44,835 bases of DNA from a virus. A program made the translations under genes and the position numbers. The stretch covers positions 1 through 44,835 of the IMG/VR virus record IMGVR_UViG_3300009157_000026. One strand, written 5' to 3'. Of this stretch, positions 1 through 5,648 are shown in pieces. Each line of letters opens with the position of its first letter. The stretch's first letter is position 1. The notes below the pieces were generated by a model. That model was not told the origin of the DNA. It saw nothing but the letters and a program-made list of their open reading frames with translations, and did no database searches.

Positions 1-103
1 GCGCGCCAAGGAGGAGCTGGCCAACTGCGTGTGGCGCGGGGCGGAGACGCCCTTCGCCGACAATCACTGAAACTGACTGAAACTGACTGAAACTGACTGA
101 AAC
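1..103. repeat. terminal direct repeat, left copy
   Basis: Bases 1-103 are identical to 44733-44835. The repeat covers the last 22 codons of a small gene and part of a 10-bp tandem repeat, and it breaks off inside that repeat. This is what a circular contig with a 103-bp overlap looks like. A genuine direct terminal repeat of a linear podovirus genome cannot be excluded. Unit length without the second copy is 44,732 bp. Confidence 0.95.
2..70 (+). CDS. 3' end of the small Cys-rich protein that starts at 44575
   Basis: This is the C-terminal 22 residues plus TGA stop (68-70) of the gene starting at 44575 at the other end of the window. The sequence is identical to 44734-44802. On the circular molecule this is a single 75-residue gene, and nothing suggests a second functional copy. 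Confidence 0.85.
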   Translation, partial: RAKEELANCVWRGAETPFADNH

Positions 104-113
104 TGACTGAAAC
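66..113. repeat. 10-bp tandem repeat (GAAACTGACT)n
   Basis: The unit GAAACTGACT is repeated four full times (69-108), followed by GAAAC (109-113), and is preceded by a partial unit ACT. The first unit starts inside the TGA stop of the upstream gene. The array lies between that stop and the ribosome-binding leader of the gene at 135. A shorter stretch is present at 44798-44835 because the contig ends inside the array. It could be an iteron array, a regulator site or a recombination-prone spacer. The sequence alone does not decide. Confidence 0.9.
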
Positions 114-115
114 CC

Positions 116-134
116 CAACCAACGGAGAACCGAA
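116..134 (+). promoter_or_regulatory. conserved ribosome-binding leader CAACCAACGGAGAACC
   Basis: The 16-mer at 116-131 recurs exactly on the minus strand in front of the gene starting at 41717 (41721-41736). Fifteen of its bases recur at 3557-3571. GGAG lies 7 nt from the ATG at 135. Related leaders (ACCCGGAGAACC, AACCGGAGAACC) precede 1038, 1936 and 43521. The shared spacing supports the chosen starts. Confidence 0.8.
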
Positions 135-404
135 ATGCAGATCCAGACCAACAACCCGATCGACGCGCTCGGCGCCATCAAGGCGCAGATCGCCGCGCTC
201 GAAGAGCGCGAGAAGGAGCTGCGCGACGAGGTCGCCGCCATGGGCGCCGGCAGCCACGAGGGCGAGCTGTTCAAGGTGACCGTCATCATGACCGAGCGTG
301 AGACGCTCGACATGAAGGCGGTACGCGCCAAGCTCTCGCCGCAATTCATCACGGCGCACACCCGCGTGACGCCGGTCACCACCGTGAAGGTGGCCGCGCG
401 ATGA
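135..404 (+). CDS. small coiled-coil early protein, unknown function
   Basis: An 89-residue protein. Residues 10-40 are a charged heptad-like helix (IKAQIAALEEREKELRDEV), followed by a compact C-terminal part with the motif ETLDMKAVRAKLSPQFI and TRVTPVTTVKV. Similar short proteins of this pattern are common in phages of Proteobacteria and have no settled function. The start is fixed by the GGAG leader 7 nt upstream. It heads a tightly packed set of four genes (135-962) that all overlap by ATGA, so they are very probably co-translated. It may be a DNA-metabolism accessory protein, but that is inference from its position beside the helicase gene. Confidence 0.8.
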   Translation: MQIQTNNPIDALGAIKAQIAALEEREKELRDEVAAMGAGSHEGELFKVTVIMTERETLDMKAVRAKLSPQFITAHTRVTPVTTVKVAAR

Positions 405-526
405 ACGGTGGCTTCAGCTTCCTCTGCTACACCGTCGCGCTGGCGATCCTTGTGCCGCTCATCATCATGGGGCTCGGCAGCGTGATCGTTGTTGCGATCA
501 TGCTGATCCAGCAGGTGTTCTCATGA
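401..526 (+). CDS. 41-residue single-pass membrane protein
   Basis: The ATG overlaps the previous stop (ATGA at 401-404) and the stop overlaps the next start. The 41-residue product is almost one hydrophobic segment (residues 5-38, with LAILVPLIIMG and VIVVAIMLI), which makes it an inner-membrane peptide. It is too short for a classical holin with two or three helices. Function is unknown. It is accepted as a gene because of its translational coupling on both sides. Confidence 0.65.
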   Translation: MNGGFSFLCYTVALAILVPLIIMGLGSVIVVAIMLIQQVFS

Positions 527-699
527 ACAAACGCACACCGAAACTCACAGCGCGCGACCTTGCTGCAATCAACTCCGCACTGAGCGAGAAGCTTGCCGGG
601 GAGCTGTATCCTGGCGAGCGGCGCGAGCACATCGAGGCCGCGCAGGAGAAGGTGCAGACACTGCTGCTCGATATCCTGAGCAGGAAGGAGCAACGATGA
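523..699 (+). CDS. 58-residue hydrophilic helical protein
   Basis: The gene overlaps the neighbours by ATGA at both ends (523-526 and 696-699). The product is mostly charged and helical, with segments LTARDLAAINSALSEKL and RREHIEAAQEKVQTLLLDIL, and has no recognisable motif. The coupling makes it a credible member of the 135-962 operon. I do not recognise a family. Confidence 0.65.
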   Translation: MNKRTPKLTARDLAAINSALSEKLAGELYPGERREHIEAAQEKVQTLLLDILSRKEQR

Positions 700-962
700 A
701 CAAGCTCCAAGCCAAGCGCGCGGCGGCACTCGCCGCGCAGTATGGGCGCCTCGTCGAGCAGCGCGACGACACGATCGACAAGCTCACCCGCATCGCGCTC
801 AAGCTCAAGGCGATCGAGAAGCAGCTCTCGCGCTACGAGCGGATCAAGTCCGGTGGCAGCAAGCGCAAGGCGGGGAGCTTCTCGCTCACCGGCTTCATGC
901 TGCCCCCGGGCGAAGCGAGCAGTGTGTTGCCCGAGAACGGCGACGACGTGGACGACATCTGA
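696..962 (+). CDS. 88-residue coiled-coil protein, unknown function
   Basis: The N-terminal 55 residues are a basic helix (LQAKRAAALAAQYGRLVEQ, LTRIALKLKAIEKQLSRYERI). The C-terminus is loose and acidic (ENGDDVDDI). This charge split would suit a nucleic-acid or protein-binding adaptor. It is the last gene of the ATGA-coupled set that begins at 135 and is followed by a 75-bp regulatory gap. No family was recognised. Confidence 0.7.
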   Translation: MNKLQAKRAAALAAQYGRLVEQRDDTIDKLTRIALKLKAIEKQLSRYERIKSGGSKRKAGSFSLTGFMLPPGEASSVLPENGDDVDDI

Positions 963-963
963 A

Positions 964-1037
964 AAAAGGCCTTGCCTTTTGCTGGCCAGCTGTGAGAGAA
1001 GAGCTGGCCAGCTTCTGGCGCAACCCGGAGAACCAAC
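964..1037 (+). promoter_or_regulatory. duplicated leader element, copy A
   Basis: This gap is homologous to 1861-1935. Both copies run, in order: AAAGGCCTTGCCTTT, a TGAGA(G/C)AAGAGCTGGCCAGC block, CTGGCGCAACC, then CGGAGAACC and the ATG. Copy A has an additional GCTGGCCAGC at 981-990. I see no good sigma-70 -10 box, so a role as 5' UTR or protein-binding site is as likely as a promoter. Confidence 0.75.
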
Positions 1038-1733
1038 ATGAGCAACTTCAAATTCGTCATCATCGAGCGCAGCAATACGCGCGGCTGGCCGCGCGCCCTG
1101 CCCAAGCTGGCATTCGAAACCGAACAGGCCGCCAAGGACTACATCGCCGCGACGTATCGTCCGCTGTACCAGAAGCAGCTGCACGTCGAGCGCCGCGAGC
1201 TGAAGGCCGACGACACCAACGAGCGCATGCACTGCCAGTGCTGCGGGCGGGCGATCCTCGCCAAGGGCGGGCTGATCGCGCACCACGGCTATGAGCGCCC
1301 GGGCGCCGGCTGGCAGACGTCGAGCTGTCCTGGCGCGCGCAAGGACCCTTGGGAGGTGTCGCGCGATGCGCTCGGCCGCATGATCGAAGGCCTGCGCAAC
1401 AGCATCAACGCGATGCAGAAGGCGCGCGACGCGGTCAGGGCCGAGCGGCAGCCGGTCACGCACACATACGTCACATATGGCTTCGGCGGCTCACGCGAGA
1501 CGAAGAACCTCACCTTCACGCGCGAGACGTTCGAGGCCGAGATCCGCAACTCCGACTACCGCATGGGCTACTACGGTGCTGACGCCACCTTCGACGGCTT
1601 CAAGAAGCGCGACATCCAGAACCGCAACGGCAGGATCCGCATACAGGTCGAGTTCCTCGCCGAGTGCGAGGTGCGCTACGCGGGCTGGACCCAGACGCAC
1701 AAGCGCGATGGCGACCTCTGGGTGAGGCTCTAA
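1038..1733 (+). CDS. conserved phage protein with a zinc-finger-like CxxC-HH motif
   Basis: A 231-residue protein. A probable zinc site lies in the middle: MHCQCCGRAILA, then IAHHGYERPGAGWQTSSCPGAR. This supplies two Cys, a His pair and a third Cys. This motif block is familiar from hypothetical proteins of many phages of Proteobacteria. The flanking parts are helical (residues about 105-135) and beta-rich (C-terminus ending in DGDLWVRL). It has its own leader (copy A) with GGAG 7 nt before the ATG. Function is unknown, and nucleic-acid binding is a reasonable guess. Confidence 0.8.
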   Translation: MSNFKFVIIERSNTRGWPRALPKLAFETEQAAKDYIAATYRPLYQKQLHVERRELKADDTNERMHCQCCGRAILAKGGLIAHHGYERPGAGWQTSSCPGARKDPWEVSRDALGRMIEGLRNSINAMQKARDAVRAERQPVTHTYVTYGFGGSRETKNLTFTRETFEAEIRNSDYRMGYYGADATFDGFKKRDIQNRNGRIRIQVEFLAECEVRYAGWTQTHKRDGDLWVRL

Positions 1734-1764
1734 AGGCCTTGCCAATGCGCTGAGGAGGCCGCCC

Positions 1765-1839
1765 ATGCGTTATTCCGGGGTGCCCGCTAGGTGGGTGCCC
1801 CGGAAAAAACAGCGCACCAGCGCCCTTCCCAGAAGCTAA
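1765..1839 (+). CDS. possible 24-residue basic peptide
   Basis: An ATG with a strong Shine-Dalgarno (GAGGAGG at 1752-1758, 6 nt spacer) opens a 24-codon frame rich in Arg and Lys (ending TSALPRS). The frame spans the hairpin at 1773-1805, so ribosomes on it would disrupt the hairpin. It could be a small peptide or a leader that controls the helicase gene. Coding status is uncertain because of the short length. Confidence 0.35.
   Translation: MRYSGVPARWVPRKKQRTSALPRS
1773..1805. other. RNA hairpin without U-tract
   Basis: TTCCGGGG (1773-1780) pairs with CCCCGGAA (1798-1805). The stem extends inward through TGCCC/GGGTG with two wobble pairs, leaving a loop of 7 nt. It is followed by A residues rather than T on the plus strand, so it is not a standard terminator. 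It may be a processing, stability or attenuation element. Confidence 0.6.
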
Positions 1840-1860
1840 AAAAGGCCTTTCCAACTCGAT

Positions 1861-1935
1861 CAAAGGCCTTGCCTTTATCCTCAGGGCATGAGACAAGAGC
1901 TGGCCAGCAGGTGCTGGCGCAACCGGAGAACCGTC
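1861..1935 (+). promoter_or_regulatory. duplicated leader element, copy B
   Basis: This is the counterpart of 964-1037 in front of the helicase gene. It contains AAAGGCCTTGCCTTT, TGAGACAAGAGCTGGCCAGC, CTGGCGCAACC and GGAGAACCGTC before the ATG at 1936. A further AAGGCCTT lies just upstream at 1842-1849. Confidence 0.75.
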
Positions 1936-3483
1936 ATGAACGCACCCACCATCCAGCAGCAGGCCTTCATCGCCGCCGTCGCGGCCTGCACCGGCAACCT
2001 CGCGCTGCTCGCGCGCGCCGGAACGGGCAAGACCACCACCATCCTGCACGCCGTCGATGCGGTGCGCGCCGCGCGCCCTGACCTGTCGGTCACGGTGTGC
2101 GCCTACAACAAGGCGATCGCCGATGAGGTTGGCGCCAAGCTGAAGCGCAACGGGCATGACGACTGGAAGCAGGTTGGCGCCGCGACAGCGCACGCGATGG
2201 GTTGGGGCCTTGTGCGCTTCGCCTTCCGCAACCCGAAGGTCGATGCCAACAAGGTGCGCGACATCGTGCGCACGATCGTCGATGGCTGCGACGCGGATGG
2301 CCGCCCCTCGCCGTACGGCGACGCGATCCCGACGTGGGTGCTGCGCCAGTACGGCGCGCAGGTGATGCAGCTGGTGTCGCTCGGCAAGCAGGCCGGCGTT
2401 GGCTTCTTCGACGACATGCCGATCGGCTCGGTGCAGGTGTGGTCCGATCTGGCCGACCACTATGACGTCAACGGTCTGGAGGAGACTGACGCCATGGAGG
2501 CGGTGATCTCCGCCGCGCAGGTGCTCTACAAGATCTCGCTCCAGCTCACCAGCATCGTCGATTTCGACGACATGGTGCTGTTCCCGCTGGTGAAGAACCT
2601 GCGCGTGAAGTTCACGCGCGACGTGATCTTCGTTGACGAGGCGCAGGACATCTCGCGCGCGCGCTTCGCGCTGGTGCGCAAGTTCGTCTCGCCGGGCGGC
2701 TTCCTGCACATCATCGGCGACGACCGGCAGGCGATCTATGGCTTCAGCGGCGCCGACACAAACGCGATGCCGAACATGATCGAGGCGCTCGGCGCCGAGG
2801 AATTCCCGCTCACCGTCACGTTCCGCTGCCCCAAGGCGGTCGTGGCGCTGGCGCAGACGATCGTGCCCGACTACGAGGCCGCGCCCGAGGCGCCGGAGGG
2901 CGAGGTGCTGCGCGTCGAGGACTTCCCGGCTGACCTCGCGCCGGGCGACGCGATCCTCTGCCGCAACACGGCGCCGCTGGTTTCGACCGCCTACGCGCTG
3001 ATCCGCGCCGGCAAGGCGTGCAAGGTCGAGGGGCGCTCGATCGGCATCGGTCTTGCCAAGCTGGCGCGGCGCTGGAAGGTCGAGCTGGTCGAGGACCTGC
3101 TGGTGCGGCTCGAAGACTACGAGGCGCGCGAGACGCAGAAGGCGCTGGCCAAGGGCAGCGAGCAGAAGGCGCAGGAGATCACCGACAAGTGCGCCACGCT
3201 GCGCGAGATCTGCACCGCCGTGCAGATGCAAGGCAAGCAGACGGTCGAGGACGTGGTGGCATTCATCGAGAACCTGTTCGGCGACGATGTCGGCACCAAC
3301 GTGATCGTGCTGGCCACCTATCACCGCTCGAAAGGGCGCGAGTGGCAGCGCGTGCTGCTGCTGGAGCATGCGGCGCGCTGCCCGTCCAAGTCAGCCCGGC
3401 TGCCGTGGCAGCAGCTGCAAGAACGCAACCTCGCCTACGTGGCCATCACGCGCGCGATGAGCACGCTGGTGTTCGTTCGCTGA
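1936..3483 (+). CDS. UvrD/Rep-type superfamily 1 DNA helicase
   Basis: A 515-residue protein with the SF1A helicase signature in order: Walker A ARAGTGKTTT (Lys32), motif Ia-like VCAYNKAIA, Walker B VDEAQD (233-238), motif III IIGDDRQAIYGF, motif IV-like VTFRCP, motif V YHRSKGREW and motif VI LAYVAITRA near the C-terminus. UvrD-family enzymes unwind DNA 3' to 5' with ATP hydrolysis in replication, repair or recombination. The protein is shorter than cellular UvrD (about 720) because the accessory subdomains are reduced. An upstream in-frame ATG at 1888 exists, but 1936 has the conserved GGAG leader 7 nt away. The gene stands alone between leader copy B and a hairpin at 3488-3522. Its place in the early block suggests a role in replication start or recombination. 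Confidence 0.93.
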   Translation: MNAPTIQQQAFIAAVAACTGNLALLARAGTGKTTTILHAVDAVRAARPDLSVTVCAYNKAIADEVGAKLKRNGHDDWKQVGAATAHAMGWGLVRFAFRNPKVDANKVRDIVRTIVDGCDADGRPSPYGDAIPTWVLRQYGAQVMQLVSLGKQAGVGFFDDMPIGSVQVWSDLADHYDVNGLEETDAMEAVISAAQVLYKISLQLTSIVDFDDMVLFPLVKNLRVKFTRDVIFVDEAQDISRARFALVRKFVSPGGFLHIIGDDRQAIYGFSGADTNAMPNMIEALGAEEFPLTVTFRCPKAVVALAQTIVPDYEAAPEAPEGEVLRVEDFPADLAPGDAILCRNTAPLVSTAYALIRAGKACKVEGRSIGIGLAKLARRWKVELVEDLLVRLEDYEARETQKALAKGSEQKAQEITDKCATLREICTAVQMQGKQTVEDVVAFIENLFGDDVGTNVIVLATYHRSKGREWQRVLLLEHAARCPSKSARLPWQQLQERNLAYVAITRAMSTLVFVR

Positions 3484-3487
3484 GCCC

Positions 3488-3522
3488 GGACAGGGGGAGG
3501 CGCCAGCGTCTCCCCTCTGTCC
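3488..3522. terminator. strong hairpin after the helicase gene, no U-tract
   Basis: GGACAGGGGGAG pairs with CTCCCCTCTGTCC through a 12-bp stem with one bulge and a loop of about 10 nt. It begins 5 bp after the helicase stop. It is followed by AGAAAATGG rather than T residues, so it may be a transcript end-protection or processing site instead of a terminator. Confidence 0.5.
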
Positions 3523-3574
3523 AGAAAATGGATAATCGCGCAGTCAACAAATCAGGAACCAACGGAGAACCATG

Positions 3575-4201
3575 ATGAAAACCGCATTTGTCAAGGCCAA
3601 GGGCATGTACAAGGCTGGCCAGCTCACGCGTGAGCAGTGGCTGAACAGGTTTATCCATGCGGCGCGCGCCGCGTTCGCCTTCAATGGCAAGCCCTTGCCG
3701 CCGAACGTGCGCGCCGCGATCTGCCCGCCGCACCGCAAGATGCAGGCGATTGGCCTGTGCTGGACGGGCAACGTGACCGAGGACAAGGGGCGCGAGATCT
3801 GGATCACGTCAGCCGAGACGGACCCGGTGCGCGTCGCTGGCATCCTGGTGCATGAGCTTTGTCATGCCGCGCTGCCGCACGAGGTGAAGCACGGCAAGGA
3901 GTTCCGCGCGCTGGCGACCGCGCTCGGGCTCGAAGGCAAGATGACGGCCACCACCGAGGGCGAGCGCTTCCGCACCATCTGGCAGGAGCTGATCGAGAAG
4001 CTCGGTCCCCTCCCGACCGGGCGCTATGTGCATGGCCACGCGGTGGATTTCCGTGTGCAGAAGACACCGAGGATGACCAACATGGCGTGCCCGCAGTGCG
4101 GCTTCGTGGCGAAGGTGCGGATCGACCAGATGGACGCCGGTCGCCTGCGCTGTCCCAAGCATGGCGTGGAGCTGCTGCGACCGCAGGAGAGGGAGGGGTG
4201 A
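3575..4201 (+). CDS. SprT-like zinc metalloprotein
   Basis: A 208-residue protein. The catalytic zinc motif HELCH lies at about 93-97 in ILVHELCHAALPHEVKHGKEF, with a later His as likely third ligand. A C-terminal zinc ribbon follows (CPQCG near 160 and CPKHG near 185). This matches the SprT/Spartan family, metallopeptidase-like proteins linked in cells to DNA-protein crosslink repair. The phage versions are little studied. Two ATGs are adjacent (3572 and 3575). I chose 3575 because the GGAG-to-ATG spacing is then 7 nt, as in the other leaders of this genome. It is the last gene before the regulatory gap 4202-4451. Confidence 0.85.
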   Translation: MKTAFVKAKGMYKAGQLTREQWLNRFIHAARAAFAFNGKPLPPNVRAAICPPHRKMQAIGLCWTGNVTEDKGREIWITSAETDPVRVAGILVHELCHAALPHEVKHGKEFRALATALGLEGKMTATTEGERFRTIWQELIEKLGPLPTGRYVHGHAVDFRVQKTPRMTNMACPQCGFVAKVRIDQMDAGRLRCPKHGVELLRPQEREG

Positions 4202-4225
4202 CGTAACAGGACCTACTCATGCGAG

Positions 4226-4354
4226 CAAAGTCAAAAGTCAGCACTTCTGACCAAAAACCACCGCTGCCAAATAAATTGGTGGGGGGGGGGTTAAGAGAGA
4301 GAGAGAAAAAGCGTACCGGGGGTTTTTCGTCACGTGACCTGACTTTAGACTTTT
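4226..4354. repeat. 38-bp imperfect inverted repeat around a G10 tract
   Basis: Left arm 4226-4263 and right arm 4317-4354 are inverted copies. The outer 16 bases match at 14 of 16 (CAAAGTCAAAAGTCAG against the reverse complement of CTGACTTTAGACTTTT), and the inner 16 match at 14 of 16. The 6 bases between them are unlike. The 53-bp centre holds GGT followed by ten G (4281-4290) and a GA-repeat (4295-4305). The zone is AT-richer than the genome and lies between early and late genes. It could be a replication origin, a protein-binding operator or an RNA structure. Confidence 0.8.
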
Positions 4355-4387
4355 CCCTTCGTTGAATTTCCAGCGTTTTTCCAGTTC

Positions 4388-4426
4388 CCCCACCTTCCCC
4401 TGAGCCGGAAGGTGGGGTAGTTTTTT
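4388..4426 (+). terminator. intrinsic terminator
   Basis: CCCCACCTTCC (4388-4398) pairs perfectly with GGAAGGTGGGG (4407-4417), an 11-bp GC-rich stem with an 8-nt loop. It is followed by TAGTTTTTT (4418-4426). This is a classical Rho-independent terminator for plus-strand transcripts. It separates the early block from the late genes that start at 4452. Confidence 0.9.
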
Positions 4427-4451
4427 CGTGCGTTAAATTTGGAGGATCAAA

Positions 4452-5102
4452 ATGAGGACTGAACGAAACCTTGCCACCTACGTGTTCGGACACCTGTTGG
4501 AGAGCGAGCTTCCCGCGAAAAACCTGAAATCGGCCGCATCTCGAAGGCGCTGGGTGTCGAAGATCGAGCCCTCGCTGGGCTCGACGCATGGCGCGGCTGA
4601 CGCGCTCGCCATGAACCGCTTCACCCGGGAGACGATCGCGGTCGAGTTCAAGATGGCGAAGCTGATCTCCCTCAATGGGTCAAACGCGCGCAAGTATGTG
4701 GCGCGTCCGGACCTGTCATCCGGCGAAGACGTGCCCGTCTATCAGCTGTCAACGGAAGGCCGCGTGCTGCGCCCGTCGCGCATTCGCCCGTCGCAAATTG
4801 CTTGGCACGATGAGTTGCAACGCGCTGGTGGCAAGTCGCGCATGATCTTCGGTGTGCGTGATGATGATGGCCGCGCGCAGTGGGAGGTCTGGTTCACCGA
4901 TGACTGCTCGGCTGAATTCCTGCGCCACTGGTCGAGTGGCTTCGAGCTGAGCGATCTCACACGGATCGCGACTGCTGGCATCTTCAGCCTGACGATGTGG
5001 GACACTGGCGCATTCGGCCCGAGCTTGGTAAGCGTGCCAGATCAGAAACGGCATGAGCACGCACGTGGGCAAAGCGAACCGCACGTCGTTCAAGAAGGGT
5101 GA
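4452..5102 (+). CDS. unknown protein, possible PD-(D/E)xK nuclease, upstream of terminase
   Basis: A 216-residue protein with a clear Shine-Dalgarno (GGAGG, 4441-4445). The segment GAADALAMN followed by ETIAVEFKMAK, and then KYV and PVYQLST, has the spacing of a PD-(D/E)xK nuclease core (acidic residue, a strand with ExK, later Gln). This is a pattern reading, not a confident family assignment. First gene after the terminator at 4388-4426, it probably opens the late operon. Its last 50 bp overlap the next gene in another frame. Nucleases near terminase genes often assist packaging, so a nuclease would fit the context. Confidence 0.7.
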   Translation: MRTERNLATYVFGHLLESELPAKNLKSAASRRRWVSKIEPSLGSTHGAADALAMNRFTRETIAVEFKMAKLISLNGSNARKYVARPDLSSGEDVPVYQLSTEGRVLRPSRIRPSQIAWHDELQRAGGKSRMIFGVRDDDGRAQWEVWFTDDCSAEFLRHWSSGFELSDLTRIATAGIFSLTMWDTGAFGPSLVSVPDQKRHEHARGQSEPHVVQEG

Positions 5103-5418
5103 GGTCCGCAATCCAAAGGGCAGGCCACCGGGACCTACTGCGCCGACGTTGTTGCTGAAGGAAGCGTTCCTGCGCGCTGCGAACAGCGCAGGTGGTGGAG
5201 GCGATAACGGCCTGCATAATTATTTACAGGCCGTTGCTCTTTCACATCCGCAGGTGTTCGTGCCTGCGCTCGCGAAGATCATTCCGCTGCAAGTCGATGT
5301 GAACGCGGCCGACAAGAAGATCGTTGTCGAAGTGATCCGCCGCTTCGAGCCGCTGCCGTTGACGATCGAGCATAAAGGCCTTGCCAATGGCAACGGCAAG
5401 GACAATGGGCATGGTTGA
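5053..5418 (+). CDS. DUF5681-like DNA-binding protein, candidate terminase small subunit
   Basis: A 121-residue protein. The N-terminus KANRTSFKKGEVRNPKGR followed by PPG is the basic signature of DUF5681 phage proteins (typically F-KGxSGNPxGRPxG), often encoded just before the large terminase. The middle is helical and the C-terminus is Gly/Asn/Lys-rich. Small terminase subunits recognise phage DNA and load the packaging motor, which fits its place two genes ahead of TerL. The gene starts inside the end of the preceding gene. Its assignment as the small subunit is inference from position and motif. Confidence 0.75.
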   Translation: MSTHVGKANRTSFKKGEVRNPKGRPPGPTAPTLLLKEAFLRAANSAGGGGDNGLHNYLQAVALSHPQVFVPALAKIIPLQVDVNAADKKIVVEVIRRFEPLPLTIEHKGLANGNGKDNGHG

Positions 5419-5648
5419 TGCGCATTTGGCCGGTCACCAACAAGATGATCGAGGAGGAAGAGCGCGGTCCTCACATCGTCATGTTCGGTGACCCTTGGCA
5501 CGGTTTTCACTTCTATGGTCCATTCGCCAATCGCCGCGATGCGCTCAGGTGGTCCGAGCGCGTCTTCGATGGCGCGCCTGATCACTGGCACCTGATCCCA
5601 CTGGAGCCGCCAAATGTCGAGCGACCCGACAGGGCGGCTGCCGAATAA
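5418..5648 (+). CDS. 76-residue protein between the terminase genes
   Basis: The ATG at 5418 overlaps the previous stop (TGATG). An in-frame TTG lies one codon earlier. The product has many aromatic residues (HIVMFGDPWHGFHFYGPF, DALRWSERVF, DHWHLIPLEPP) and looks like a compact alpha/beta fold. Its end overlaps the terminase start by 35 bp. No family function is known to me. Confidence 0.7.
   Translation: MRIWPVTNKMIEEEERGPHIVMFGDPWHGFHFYGPFANRRDALRWSERVFDGAPDHWHLIPLEPPNVERPDRAAAE

Noticed and set aside
1600-3369. Minus-strand open frame opposite the helicase
   Set aside because: It covers the SF1 helicase motifs in antisense, has a repetitive Arg/Leu/His composition and no ribosome site. 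The plus-strand gene explains the region.
4219-4365. 48-codon plus-strand frame running through the inverted repeat and G-tract
   Set aside because: It has no clear Shine-Dalgarno and its sequence follows from the repeat and low-complexity tracts. A regulatory explanation fits better.
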